From NCBI RefSeq assembly GCF_000189635.1, contig NW_002476355.1, forward strand, positions 248,001-312,000: a DNA stretch of 64,000 bases. The letters run 5' to 3'. The position numbers were made by a program, and so were the translations under genes. This document shows, one piece after another, positions 1 through 14,055 of the stretch (position 1 is its first letter; each line of letters begins with the position of its first letter). The notes under the pieces were generated by a model, which was given only the letters and a program-made list of their open reading frames with translations, was not told the origin of the DNA and searched no databases. Source of the DNA: Tetrahymena thermophila SB210 (taxonomy: Eukaryota > Ciliophora > Oligohymenophorea > Hymenostomatida > Tetrahymenidae).

Positions 1-2711
1 AAAACTTAAATATTTCTGTCTTAGGTGAGAAGCATTTTTTTAGTTAGATTTTTTGATTTTTTTATGTATTAACTAACTTTAGAGTTCTCAAATTCCAATA
101 AATTACTATAATGCATTGAATATTACTACAATTCTAAATTATCTGGATTTAAATCATAGAGATATTCAAGTTGTAATTTAAGATCGTTTAAATTTTAATA
201 TAAAATTCTAGCATATTAATTTACAATTGATAGATCAATGAAATTAGAGCATAAATAATCATAAAATACTCCTGTATTGACAAGCTATTCCTTAAGTAAT
301 TATTTCATATACTACATATTCTCATCAAATAAAATAGGTGCCATAACAAATATACGTTAATTTTAGTAAGTAGGATTTGAAAAGAATTATTAGAACTCCT
401 TCTTAATTCTGTACATCAAAATCTATTAAACAAACAAATCTCTTAAGTTAGCATTCTCTGAAATTAGTTTTTACTAACTAATGTAAATTACATTAAAAGA
501 TTTAGTGGGAATTTTCATAATTTCGAACAGAAAACTAATGTAGCCAAAAGTAACTGAATTTACATAAGAACTCTTTTAATTAGCTCTCAGATATTACTCA
601 TATAAATTTACTATGTAAAACATAACATACTTTTTACGAAAATCCTATCCAATATACTCTTCGAATTCAAGTTTATTATCTTACTATAATAAATCAAAAT
701 AAATTAAATTTATAAATTAATTTTATCATAAATAAATTTGAAATTGTGGTAATTATATTTATCCACAAATCAATAGCTAATAAAGTTAAAGAATTATTAT
801 TTAGTGAAATCAATAAAAATTATCAACAGCTTAAAAATATTTTTTTGATAATAATTAATTAATAGAATATTTATTCAATAGCAAAATAGTTTAAACACTA
901 AAATTATATTTTAATTTTTTATAAAATAAATAATTAAATAATAAATTAATTACTCTTTGAAAATCATGGCAAAAACATCTGTAATCATCAGTTTGGCAGT
1001 TTATTTGGTGATTTACATAGAGATTTTCAAATATAAAACCTTATCCATCTCTGATGTAATCTTCATAGAAAAAATTTAAGTTTTTATTCAAAAGACGAAT
1101 GTATATGTCAAGTTAATAAGGGGCTAAATCAGTAAGATCTTGTCTTCCCATGCAATTCTTAAAAGTATTTTTTTGTAAAAAATTGTAAATGACTCTTCCA
1201 AGATGAAATGAGAGAGGAATTGATAGGAGCATTAGCAACGTGAAATTTAAGCTATTTGGGGAAATCAAAAATAATAAAAACATAAGAGACGTGGAACAAT
1301 AATAAGTTATAATCATGGAATAGAAGCAACACATCCTCTCATTAAAATAGGTCTAATCCAAAAAGTAAATTATAATTTTTTATATAGAATATATACAAGA
1401 GAAAGCAGTAAGCACTTTTTCATTAGAGTACTGTAGGAAAAAAGGGAGCATACCTTACTAAATAAATAGCCAAACATCAAAATAAGAAAACCTTTTTGAG
1501 AGCTTATCCCTCTCTAAGAAAGAGTAATCATAGTCATGAAATACTATAAAAAATCCTATTTATTATTGTCATTTAAAACAATATAAATATTAAAAAATGA
1601 TTTAAATAAATAAAACAAAATTTCTAAAAATTTATTAAGAAATTTATTTTTTCTCTCAAGTCTAAAAGAAATTTACAGTTTTCACTCAAAAAAAATAGAG
1701 TAATTAGTTTGATATTAATTAGTTTTTATTTGTAAATAAATAAATATCTTTGAAAGTATTCTTCAAATTCTTTGTTTTTCAAAGATTCTTTGTTTGTAGA
1801 TCACTTTTCAAATAAAATCTTTATACTCTTAATTAAACATTTATGTTAACAATTTGTAGATAATTTTAAAGTCTTTCTTTTCTATTTCAAGGTAAATCTT
1901 GAGTTTTATTTCTATAAATCTATCTATCTTATTTCAATCAATCAATCTTTTTGTTTGCTTGCTTGTTTGATCGATTAATTATTTTGTATATACTATCAAT
2001 ATTGGAACTCAAAAGTTACCTTATAAATACTTTGTAAAATTCATTATAAAGTACAATTTTGATAGAAAGACTATAATTCTTTTTAGACAAGATAAAATTT
2101 CCTAATGATTTGTTTCATTTCAACTAATTTTTACCTATAATCCACGAAAATATTATATTGATGTATCCTATAATTGCATAAAGTTAAGTATAAAGGCTGA
2201 TCATTATAAACGAAGATTTGAGAGAGGGCAGAAATAAAATATATATGTAAACCTGTAGGAGAAAGCTAATAAATGTATTAAGAGCTCTAATCCTTTTAAT
2301 ATCATATCTGGTGTACGCAAATACCATGAATAAGCCAAAAAATATAAACAATATAAAGCAATTTATAATAAATGTAAAGTAGAAGATTCCTTTTTCTGCA
2401 GAGCCTTTGCTAACAGCCTGATTGGCTAAATTAATCAATAAGGTATAATTTATATATTAGATAAAATAGCTTGTATAGTCATCACTAGATTAGCCTATTT
2501 GCTATCTATATGAAAGTAGGATCGCTATTTCTTGCGCGTGCATAATTATTAAAAGGAAAAAAGCCATAAAATAATTCCTAGCATAAAGCTTTGTTACAGC
2601 AGGTACAAACTTTAAATAAAATTGCTTATCTATTTTAAGTGAATCTAAATATTCTGCAATAATCCCAGTCTTTTTTCGCTCCTCTTAAGTTTGTGAATAT
2701 CTAATCTCCAT
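1..2711 (-). CDS. TmcB-like multi-pass membrane protein (5' part, runs off left edge)
   Basis: Three exons are visible: 2711-2135, 1543-954 and 683 to the window edge. Intron phases 1 and 0 match across both joins, giving about 616 residues before the edge. Exon 1 starts MEIRYSQTQEERK and holds at least four hydrophobic helices. Exon 2 adds more membrane segments (FYSMIITYYCSTSLMFLLF and following) and then the motif INCQTDDYRCFC, a C-x6-C-x-C pattern. Exon 3 is soluble and helical (YVMFYIVNLYEQYLRANQKS). This order, membrane helices, small Cys cluster, then helical TPR-like repeats, is what I know from the ciliate/Dictyostelium TmcB-like family, many of which end in a PAS domain. No PAS domain lies inside the window. 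Substrate and role are unknown. The start is the first ATG of the open frame. The family name is from memory of its layout and is less certain than the gene itself. Confidence 0.75.
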
Positions 2712-5183
2712 TTTACTTATTTATTTATTCTTGCTAAATCAATAAAAAACTAGGCTTTATTTAAATTATACTTGCTTTTTACTATTTAATGAATAATTAA
2801 CTAACTATCTATCTTTAAAATTTACTTGATCTAAAAATTACTATTAAAAAAAAGTGATTTGATTTATTTGTCATATATTAATTTATTTATTTATTTACTT
2901 TTTTTCAAAATCAAAAAAGGACGATTGAAATTTTAGAATCTGTATTCTTACTTATCTCATCAAAAAAAAGAAAAAAAATGACAATTTAGTGCTATTTCCG
3001 TCTCTACCTTTTTACCAATTAAAAATCTCAAATAAATAAGCATTTTAATGACATAATAAAAGTTCTTATGCAATTAAGGTAAATATTGACCATTAAACTA
3101 TTCGGATTATTATCAAAATAAGACCTAATTCAAAGTCAAATCAGAATGATTAAAATATTAGTATCCTATGCCAACTTACATAAATACCTTAAACTTTTTT
3201 CGTTTTCTTTTACACTTTTTTTAGTTCTAAAAGCACATATTTTTTTTTGGACTTACTAGTATTAAATTAGTGAGTGGAACTTAATATTAAAATATAAAAA
3301 ATAAGTTAAGAAACAACTCACTCAATTTAATGAACATTACTTTTATTCAAGTAAAGAAAATAAGATTATCATTTTTATGTCTTTTAATTTAAATTAAGTA
3401 TTTTACTTAATGTTTATTACTCTAATTTGCTTGCAGGACTATTACTTGAAATTAAAAGTTTTTAAGCTTGGATTGATATGTAATTATCTAAAAGGCTCTA
3501 TGTGCCATTTTCAGTCAAGTTTTGTTACTTTACAGGTAAATAAGGCTAATGATTTTTTTATATAATAAAAAAACCATGAAGTTTATTGATTAAATTTACA
3601 TAAAAATTTGTACGGTGCAGTAAATAGTTTTCAAAATATTTGAAAGCCTATTTAATTAAAAAATAGCTAGTAATTAATGCAATTTGTTTGTTAGTTCTAA
3701 ACAAATAGCTTAATTATAGCCAAATTTTATAAAATCCAAAATGCTATAAAATGAAATATAAATTTCAAATCATATAGCATAGATACTTGTTTAAATTAAA
3801 TTTATATTAAAAATTTTATTTCTATATTCTATTCTATAACAAATTACCTATAAATTATCTATGGAGAATTCTAATTATTATTAATAACATGTTATTATTT
3901 TATTTTATCATATTTTTTAATACGCCTATTAAAGTAAATAAATAGATCAAATGTTAAATATTTTTATTCATTTTATTTTTAAAATTTTTTTATCATCTAA
4001 AATATTTTTAAATTATTAATTGATATTTTGTAGGTTTTTATATTTTATTTTGAATTTAAAGCTAATTTTTGCTAACTGTTTTACTGTCAAAAAATTAGAA
4101 TAAGAACGGATAAATAATTTAAATATTAAAAAATCTTTTTCAATGTTTTGAAAATAAAAAGTAGGTGCTTTTTATTAATTGTGGTTTTGGTTTCTTCTTT
4201 TCAATTGATAATCTTATTAGTATTTTCAAAATTATTAAACTTTCTACATTCAATTTGCTCAAATTTATTAAATTTTTTAAATTGTAAATATTTTAAAATT
4301 GTTAATTAATACATCATTTCGGATAAATAATTCTTTTAGAATTTTTTGAAAATAGAAAGGTTGGTGCTTTTTATTAATTTTGGTTTTGATTGCTTCTGTT
4401 CAATTAATAATCTTATTAATATTTTCAAAATTATTTAACTTCCAACATTAGATTTGCTCAAATTTATTAAATTATAAATATTTTAAAATTATTAATAGAT
4501 GATTTCAGATAAATAAGTTAAATATTAAAAAAAATTTTTGAATGTTTTGAAAATAGAAAGGTAGGTGCTATTTATTAACTATGGTTTTGATTACTTTTGT
4601 TTAATTAATAATCTTGTTAATATTTTCAAAATAATTTAACTTCCTACATTTATTTGATTTGCTAAAATTTATTAAATTGGAAATATTTTAAAATTAATAA
4701 TTAATTAATACATAATTTTGGATAAATAGGTTAATTAATTTTTCAAAAAATCTTTTTGAATGTTTTGTAAATAGAAAGGTGGTGCTTTTTATTAATTATA
4801 ATTTTAATTGCTTCTGTTCGTTCAATTAATAATATTGTTAATATTTTCAAAATTACTTAAGTTCCTACATTTGATTTGCTCAAATTTATTAAATGGAAAT
4901 ATTTTAAAATTATTAATACATAATTTATGCTTACGCAAGCAAACAAGCTTTATAATTTTTAAATTTTTTATAGTTGATTAATTAATTATATAGAATATAA
5001 TATACAAATATATTTAAAAATTATAAACATATTTTTTTAATTTTTGAACAATAATTAGGCGTATTTTTTTAATTAATACTAAGCAAGCAAATTGTCAAAT
5101 AAAATCTTAGGAAAGTTCGCATACAAGCAGCAAACATACATAGGAGCTTATATAAATTTTATATTTGATTCGATTAAGAAAAA
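2712..5183. other. Intergenic spacer between divergent genes
   Basis: AT-rich, low-complexity DNA between two genes that point away from each other, so promoters for both should lie here. Apart from the ~200-bp tandem repeat at 4095-4925 I see no coding exon, RNA gene or mobile element. Confidence 0.6.
4095..4925. repeat. Four-copy ~200-bp tandem repeat
   Basis: Four diverged copies of a unit that contains the landmark GGTGCT-TTTATTAA. The GGTGC landmark recurs at 4164, 4363, 4564 and 4781, spacings of 199, 201 and 217 bp. Each unit carries the same ordered words: TGAAAATAGAAAGG, then the GGTGC block, then a TTCAATTAATAATCTT-like word, TTTGCTCAAATTTATTAA, and GGATAAATA. Copies differ by substitutions and small indels. 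No open frame is shared by the copies, so this is a noncoding minisatellite upstream of the next gene. Confidence 0.85.
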
Positions 5184-8100
5184 ATGAGATCTAGCGTTAG
5201 TAATAGTAGTAGCGTTTAGCCTCCTCATTAGCATCTCGAAAGGATGTACGAACTGCTTATTGGTCAAACTTTAGATGTTGAAACATAATTAATAGGAACT
5301 CTACTTTCAAAAAGCGGGAATTTAGAAAAGCAAATTGAAGATATTTAGGTTATTATGAACTAATTGAGGCTCAAAATTCTTTAAAATTCTTTGAGTGTGA
5401 TAGAAAATATAGTTTCATCTAAAGATGCAAGCTAAAGCTACTTGGATTTTAAGCGAATTGTTGATGAAAACTCAGAAAAGTACCGCTAAATATAAATATT
5501 CAATCAAATGAAAAGTATCTTAAACCAAAAGATAGTAGCAAAAATAGAAATCTTAAATAATTAAGCATAAAATAATGAAGAATTAAGGACTTAGGTTTTG
5601 GCGGATTTGGAAAGTTTAAACAACAATTTAGAAAAGGTAGACAAAGCTCTGTAAAGGTTTTAAAGCATTTAAGAAATTCACCCTTTCGCTACTGGCTTTT
5701 CAGTATTAAAAGATTTGCAATAAAGCCAGCAATATGAAAACTTTCTTTAGTATGATACCTAGCGTAGCTATACATACGGAGAGAATAGCATAGCAAAAGA
5801 TAAATTATAAATTCATGAGCAAAAGTTCTCTAATAAGAATAATCATAATGAAAATTAAGATGCTGATGATGAAATTGAAGAATCTAACATCTATGCAGAC
5901 GAAGCAGTAAGTATGAATGAAATTACTCAATCAAATTTGTATGCAACTTAAGATTTAAATTTAAATTAAATGTAAAATCAAAATAACAACATTAGTCATA
6001 ATAACTAAAGCTATCAAAGCTACTAAAAACCTCGTGTAGATGATTTACATCATTCAAATCTTAAATTAATTACTCCTGTTGTCTAAAAACTCAATTCTAT
6101 TGGATACAAAACGTAAATTTTTATATAGATTTTAAAGCAAAAATTTAAAAATTCATCAAAATCAAATTACTTTTTTTCATTCATTCATTTAGAGATTCTT
6201 TAAATTTTTTTAAATTAGAATTAAGTTTTTTAAATTGAATGAAACTTACTTATTTTTTTGTTTAAAATTTAGCGAACCTGATTCAGCCATGACACCTCTG
6301 CATTCAGCAGATATGATAAAAACAAGTATGTATAAAACACCTTCAGATAATAATAATAATAACAATAACAAAAAGCTTTTTAAAAACAATTTGAATGCAA
6401 TTTATCAGAGTAACTTTGATAGTCATGATATCAACTAGATTATAAATAGCGATACTGGTGAGAATGAAGAATAAAATAGCTACATTCCTCCTAGTCTCTA
6501 GATTCAAGGTAGCGAAACAGTTAGTGCTGGTGATTTAATTAGTCCTCAAGTAACCAATAATAATGAAAGGACTATTGGTTGTACAAGTTTCAACAAGAGC
6601 ATTGAGTCTTCATCTCAGAATTACTCTACATAGTTTGATGCTGCCAGTGAAACAAAAAATGAGAATAATATTTTAACATTTGGAAATAACAACAATCTTT
6701 TGAATAATTTGAAAACTGACTAGAACTCAGTTTTTAATAGTAAAACTCAAAACTACTAAAAAAATAACAAAAATCAATAGTAGTAAAATAAAGAAGATGA
6801 AGCATAATAAAATAAACTAATTGACATGTTTGACGCTTGCTTAAATAGCCTCTAGTAACCTGATTTAATTACTATGAAAAGATATAAGGACTAACTTGAA
6901 GCCCAAAAAAAGATTGTTGAAGAAGAAGAAAAGTAAAGTGATAGCATTGATGAATTTGTGCTTCATGAAAAAGAAATAAGCTAAAATATTTATTTGAAAA
7001 ATCAAAATGAATAAAAACAATAAATTTAAGAAGAACAAGAATCGATTAAATTTAATGGAGTTAATATCAGCAATGTTCATGAAATTGAAGAATGCAAAGG
7101 AGATAATTCTTTTTTTTCTCAAAAAGATTTTAGTATGACACATACAAATTACAATACAGAAAAAGATAAGAAAAAGGAAAATGCTGCTTAAAATTAAGAG
7201 CCAAAATTTATTTCTACATTTGGTTTAAACCAAAGCACAGAGGACCCCTAAGCAGCTTACTTAGAGTAAAAATTTGGCAAAGAGCACTTTGATATAGATT
7301 AATTTTCATACGAAAAAGAGCTTGAAGATAAAATAAATTCTCTTAAAAAACAATTGTTTTCAAATGAAACGCTAGGATCTTTTGCAAAAATTACAGGTAA
7401 TTTCAACAATAATGAAAATCTTCTTCAGATAAAATCAAACGTAGATACAATTAAGCCAGTTATTACTAGAAAAGATGAATTAGAAGCATTAGGAATCAAG
7501 GAAGGTCCAGAAGCTGAATAATTCTAAATAGTAGAAGAATCACCTGAATTTTAGCTATAAGATGATAATAATAATGATTCCAATAATAATTCTATTAACA
7601 AGAAGGTGAGTTAATAAGAAAACAGCTAAAACAGTAAGAAGCTATTTGAAGAATCTAACAGATTCTATTAAACTTTAGATGAAGATACTTTGAAAGAAAT
7701 ATAATAATAAAGATATTAAAAGTCTGAAGAGCTCTAATTAAATAATTAAATTGGAGAAGAAGAGGAAGAAGAAAATTAAGAATAGGAAAATGAGCTCTAA
7801 AAGTTATAAGATTCTACTTAAAAAGATGATGAAGAAAATACTTCAATACCAAGGTCTACTTTGGCTGAAAATTAATTTATTTAGCCAGCAAATAAAGAAA
7901 TTCCAAATTATGCTGATCAATATGAAAATTTGGTAAATCAATTTTTAAGCAAGCCAAATAATTTTTCATAAGAACTTTAAATTAAAAATGATAAAAAATA
8001 ATCAGTATTTGATTAGATTAATTCTTAACAGCAACAAAATAAGCAATAAAAACTGCAAAAGCCGAACTTCGAAAACACATTTGGTATTGATCTAAAAGAG

Positions 8101-9723
8101 CTTTCACTGAATAATTCTAAAAAATCAAGTTAAGTATAGTCTGATCAATAAGAACTATCAAAAAAACAATCTGTCAATGAATCAATCTAAGAAGAAGAAG
8201 AAGCTAAGAAAAATGATACTCAATCTTAGTAAATCTTACAAAATGATTTTATTAGGTAAAAAGAATACACTAAATGTAGAATCTTTGAGGTTAATGATTT
8301 CTTAAAAAACTCAAATTATAATTCTAATGAGTCTAATAAAGATAATTTGCAAGATTCTCTTAAATAAAAATAGGAGCCAGTCTAATAAAACAAACTAACT
8401 AGCAAACTAGTTAATTAGCTTTAAGCTAAAAACAAAGTAAATGAAAGATATAGTGAGAAAACATAAGAAATCAATAGCAATCAAGAGTAAGAATAAGGTG
8501 AAGAAGATAACGACTTTGAGAGGGACGAAACACCTTCATTCTTAGATGAATTTAAGAACAACATGGCAAATAAAAAACCAAAAAATAAAATGTACCAAAA
8601 TTTCATGCAAGATATAGAAAATACAAATTTATAAACAAAAAACTAAAAAATATTCTAAAATAAGGCAATTAATTCTTATGAAAGCAATGAAAGTTAAATA
8701 AAGCAATAAGAATTTTTAAAGACTGCTCATTTTGAGTCATCAGAGAAATTTTTAAATGAGAGACTTGAGAGAGAGTAACTCAGTAAAAAAAATATTAAAA
8801 ATTAAGTCCCTTAATAATTACCTGTTGAAGAAGAAAGTGAATACTAAGACAATGATGAAGAATTAGAATAAGAAGAAGTTGGAGAAGAAAGCAAATAATA
8901 AAATGAAGAATAAAATCATGTACTAGAAGAGCCTATTGAATCGCTAATGGAAGATTACCCTATGCTATTTTAAAATGCCTAACTTTAATAGCTGGTAAGC
9001 CAGTAAAAATAGAAATAAGATCTAGCTAAAACGACTAAATTGAGTTAGAGACCTAAACAAATGTAATTAAACACTCCATAATAAAATCTTAAAAAAAGCA
9101 ATAACACAATAGAAAATAAGTCAAACAATACAATTAATAATGTAAATAAGATAAATGCAGGCTAAACCATATAATCATAATAGAATACTGGTGCTAAAAA
9201 AATTCCTCCTAAAAAACCTGTTGTAAATAGTAATACATAGAATAATACAGCTAGCAAACCAAATTTAAATCATAAATCTAATAACAGCTTAACACAGCTT
9301 AACTCTGGAATCACATAAACAGCAGCCACTGAGAAAGAAAATTATAAATCTCTTTAAAATTCAGAAATAAAATAAAATCCATCAGAAATATCAGAGTAAA
9401 GTGAACAAGTAAACTTATAAAGAACTCTTAAAAACACAAAACCTAAAATTGGAATAGCAGCTGCTGAAAAGCCAAAAATTCGTTCCTCGTCAATTAAAAA
9501 TGATGATGAAGAATCATAAAATAAAAAACCAACAAAAACTAATTTGCCTCCTCCTTCAAACAAATAATAACAAATTTAAAGCTAAGAGTAACCATAACTT
9601 AAAGACGATAAGGAAGATCAGTAAAAGCTTAATCCAGGTTTAAACAAAGTGAAATCAAGCTAAAACTTTAGTGGGAAAAAAATAGTAAACTCTTGTGCAG
9701 TTGTAAACAAGAAATTATAATGA
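5184..9723 (+). CDS. Large Q/N/E-rich low-complexity protein, unknown function
   Basis: Two exons, 5184-6112 and 6273-9723, joined across a phase-2 GT..AG intron (...GYKT-EPDSAM...), total 4380 nt or 1459 residues. The frame has no TGA until 9721 but many TAA/TAG codons, read as glutamine. Residues ~15-190 look like coiled coil (LERMYELLIGQTLDVETQL, then leucine/glutamate heptads). The rest is disordered: runs of N, Q, E and K, acidic blocks such as GEEEEEENQEQENE, and a basic, proline-containing C-terminal third (AKKIPPKKP, TNLPPPSNK). No membrane segment, signal peptide or catalytic motif was seen. I do not recognise the family. A scaffold or cytoskeletal role would only be a guess from the coiled coil. 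The next gene lies about 1 kb downstream on the same strand. Confidence 0.85.
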
Positions 9724-10740
9724 TTTAAAAAATAATAATAAATTAAGTGATTAAATAAATTATTTCTTTCTTTCTTTAACTTTCTTCATTATATTTGATA
9801 AGATTTAGTATTTGTTATTTCTTACTTTTATAGTGAATTAAAGAATTATTTATTAAATTAATACTGTATTTATGCTCTCTTTTAAATATATTTCTGTAAT
9901 CAAGTAAAGAGAGTAATTTTTATTTTATAAAAACATATTTATATTATGAAAAATTAGATAGATTAAAATTACCAAAATAAATTTGTTAAAATAAAATTTA
10001 TTAATATGATTTATGATTCATTCTGAATTAATCAATCAAAATATTTATTTCGTTAATTTCTATACTCAAAAAACTATTCAAAAAAGTCTTTGGGGAAATT
10101 TATTATTTTTTATGATCTTTTATTTCTTTAAAAAAAAACAAATAAATTATTAAAAATCCTTAAATAAATTTAGATTGATAGGTAATTAATTTAATTTTTC
10201 AGTGATATATTTTATATCTCACAAACACTAATTATTATTTCTACAATCTTTTAAACTAATTTTAATTGTATGAATTTTATTATTTTGTAGAAAAATTCTG
10301 AGTATTTTCAGGTAAGAGTTATATAAATAAATAGTTGATAATCAATCAATCTTTCACCTATACTATTTATTTTAAAAGACATATTTTAATGTTTAAAAAA
10401 ACTTTCAAGCCCAACTAATGCTTATTGCTTTACGTTAAAATTTATCAGAGTAAGAAAAATACTATGAGAAAAATTTTAAGTAAAAGAAGATATTCATTTA
10501 TTGATTATTCTTTCTTTTTTATTAAAAAATAAGTTATTTGAATCTTTCGTGCTTATTTATTTTAAATCAGGTACTTTTTCTTTTTCTATTACTTTTGTAA
10601 AAAAAAATATTTGACACTTTTATGTATCTTTCCGTTTATTAATTATAACATTAGTATTTATAAATATTAAATTGAAGAATTAATATCAAAAACTCTTAAA
10701 ATTGATTAATTAGCTTATAAGTTAGTCTAAAAGGAAATAA
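9724..10740. other. Intergenic spacer
   Basis: AT-rich spacer between two plus-strand genes. No coding exon, RNA gene or repeat of note was seen. Confidence 0.55.
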
Positions 10741-13700
10741 ATGCACTTTAGTCCAAAGCCTATCAATAAAAAATAATTTAACATTGTCTAGCCCCAACAA
10801 TAAAAATAAGTTGGTAGATAAAATGGGGTTCAAATCTTACAAAATAATTACATGACATAAAGCGCTAGTAACAAGCAACTTATTTAAGCAAATAATTACT
10901 CTTCAAATGGATCTTATTTGCAACTATCTAAAAAAAATACTAAGCAGAATTTAACTAATTCAGCAAAAATGCCAAATAATTAACTAAATAATTAAAATTA
11001 GCTATAAAATATTCATTAACTTGTTAGGTCTCATCACAGATAAGAGCTCAACAATAACAATGTTAAGAGTTAATAAGAAACCAACAATAAATTGAAGAAT
11101 AATATTAATGTCAATAATTTTACAGAAGTAAAAATAAGGCAGCACTCTAATCCTTAATTTTAAAAAAATGCTAATTATTTAACAGTAACACCTGTCATGA
11201 ATTCTCAGTTGATAAATAGAGTGAGATCGCTGAGCCCAACTCCAGTTACTACTAATTAATTCGTCTAAGTTATACCAAATTAGTAACTTTAACAGGGAAA
11301 TCAACAAATAAGAAATTTAAATGCTTAATATTCTCCTTATAGGGTAATTGAAAATCAGTAATTATAAATAGTTCAATCCTAATAATAGTTGAAATAAGCA
11401 TATACTCCAATAAGACTTTTGAGTCCTTAATAAGACAATATTGTTGTTAATTAATCTGCTCAAGTAATGCCAAGTAATAAGTTTTATGAAGAATATCCTT
11501 TACAAAGCTCACTAATGAAGGAAATAGATATCATATCGCCAAAAAATACATTTAATATAGTACCTAATTAGAGCAATCAATAATTAAAATCTGATCGCCT
11601 AATTTAATCTTGCGAAACTCCAAATATCTTAGAATCAGGCATTAACTCACAATAACAAAGCATAATTGAAAAATACTTTAAGAAAACTGATGATGGCTTT
11701 GTTTTCCCTAGCCAGTTCAATTAATTAAGCGAGAATAATTCATAATTACAGAAAAAATATGTCTTAGGAGCTGTAAGTGGCAGTAATTCTCAAATAAACT
11801 TTTAAAATTTATCGTCAGTACCAATAAGCGATAGGCAAACAGCTAATACTTTTAATTAATATGATGAAATTTTTGCTCAAGAATCCCAGTATTTCACTAA
11901 AAAAATAGATGAAATTTTTTCTACTGCAGAAATATAAAAATAGAATGTAAGAAATTATTTCTTTTCTTGAATTTAATTTTAAGAACGATACTCAATGAGA
12001 ATCAATTTTGAAGCATTTTTGAGAAATAGCAAGAAATTTGAAGAAAATACTTTCATCTCCGATTCGAACTAATGGATTTAAAAAAAATCAGGCAAATTTT
12101 ATTTCTTTTTCATAAAGTTCGAAGTTTGTTTCTGCAGTTTTCAGAATTTAATTAAATTTATTTGATAACAAAATTAATAAAAAGTTGATCGCATGTGAAA
12201 TTAATTGCATACTCCCAAAATTGAGTTTACAGTAATTACTGTAGTCTTAAAATTAATTCAGATAATTTTCTTTAAACATTAACAAATTAACTCAGAAATT
12301 TTATAAATATTATTAATTTCAAAACAAATAATAAAGAAAATCAAATAAGCAAGCAAACAAACCAATTTTACTACACTATTGTTCAAAAATTTGAATAAAT
12401 AAATGGCTTCATAAGTTTTAACTATCTTTGTAAAACTTTTACTTAAATTTTAAAATTAATATTTTTTAAATCTTAATTAGGACCTCAAAGAAAGCGAATT
12501 CACTCATAGTCAAAATAAGTAAAATTAATTAAGTATAAACCAGGAATAAATACAAGAAGCCGTAACATCCTCTCTGTAAGATAAAGTAAAGATAGAGACT
12601 TTAGAAAAACAAATATAAGAAAAAGGTAAAAGTATCTTTTAAGATTTTTAATTATCTAATAACTAATTTAACTAAAATAGACAATTAACTTATGATGAAA
12701 AATCAATAAATTACTTAGCTAGAAGAAGAAATACAAAAGCAGTAGTTCAAATTTTAGGATCTTTCTAATCAGATACTTAATTTATTAAAGGAGAACAACG
12801 AATTTAAAGAATAAATTACATAAGGCAATTAAATTCCTTCTCACATTATAACTGAGATTCAAAATCTTAAAAATAACATAAAAATATATGAATAACAAGG
12901 TAATTACTTCTTTCTTTCTTTATTATTTTTTTATTTTTTTGTTTGATAATAATTGGTAAATATTAAGTTATTTTTCTTTTTAAAAATAAATAGTCTAAGT
13001 TGTGGTTCAAAGTGAATAGGCTCTAAAATAGTAATTAGAGAATGAAATTTAAACTAAAAACAATTTGAATAGTATGATTGAAGAATTGGAATATTAATTG
13101 GCTTAAAAAGATTAAACTAATTAATATTCGCCATAATCTTCTCCTTGTAATTCTGAAGCCAGTAAAGAAGAAATTATAATTGGTCTTTCCTATGAAAAAA
13201 ACAGTCTTTAAGATCAGATCAAAAAACTTAAAAGAGAGTTAAAAGAAATGAAAGAAAATTCACTGAGAACTACTCTAGAGTATGAAAAGGAAATCCTTAA
13301 ATTGAAAGAAGAGAAGGAAAAGGCTGAAAACTAATTGAAGCACATTGATAACAATCATAAAAAGAAACACTCATTCGTTTAAGCTGAAAACAGCTACGTA
13401 CTTGGGTAGCTGGTTGTTATGAAAAACGATATTGAAGAAAAGTAAGCTGAAATAGAATAACTCAAGGCTCAAATATAATAATTAGAATAAAAATCTACAT
13501 CTAAAAATAATGCATCAGTTTTTGATAATGAGATTTAGTAAATTTAAAACAACTATCAAGCTTTATTAGAAAATGAATAACTTAAATACAGAGACACTTG
13601 CCAGACATACGAGTTAGAAATATCTCACTACAAATAACAAATTCAGTCGTTAATAGAAAACGGGAACGGCGCTGTTGATGAAAGAAGTAAGCAATATAAA

Positions 13701-14055
13701 ATTTTGATTGTTTTTTCTTTTTTTGTTAAAATGATGAATAGTTTTTTGGTAAAAGAGAAGTGATGTTAAAAAAAGAAATTAACCGAAAAGATACAATTTT
13801 TCTTAAAATAAAATAATAAATTTGTTTATTAATAACTTTCCACTTTCTCAGTTAAAGTTAAAAGAAATTGTTTATTTAGCTTTTCTTTTACAAATTAATT
13901 AATGTTTATTTTTAATAATAAAAGTCGTCCAGTTGAAAAGTGAGATAATGCAGCTCTAGCAATCCAACTAACATTAATTGATTTAAATTGTCATATTGAA
14001 CTCGAAAAACGAACAAATTTAAAAAGAATTAGAGGAAATTAAACAAACAAAATGA
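10741..14055 (+). CDS. Coiled-coil protein with N/Q-rich N-terminus
   Basis: Five exons: 10741-11946, 12481-12625, 12681-12899, 12994-13686 and 13925-14055. Intron phases are 0,1,1,1 and the total is 2394 nt, or 797 residues. Residues 1-400 are disordered and N/Q/S-rich (MHFSPKPINKKQFNIV...). From about residue 405 to the end the chain is almost continuous coiled coil, e.g. EKQIQEKDNQLMMKNQQI, then LKRELKEMKENS and EKEILKLKEEKEKAEN. It ends KNEQIQKELEEIKQTK. No motor, zinc or membrane motif is visible. The layout resembles structural proteins of centrosome, basal body or cortex, but that is an inference from architecture only. The first intron (534 nt) is by far the longest; the frame of exons 2-4 was fixed by the heptad pattern and by matching phases. 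Confidence 0.85.

Noticed and set aside
5184-9723. Many apparent in-frame stops, suggesting a decayed gene
   Set aside because: All are TAA or TAG; none is TGA. Under the ciliate code the frame is intact.
12055-12075. CCGATTCGAACTAATGG, like the T-arm of a tRNA on the minus strand
   Set aside because: No matching acceptor stem, D-arm or anticodon arm at the proper distance, and it lies in an intron of the coiled-coil gene.
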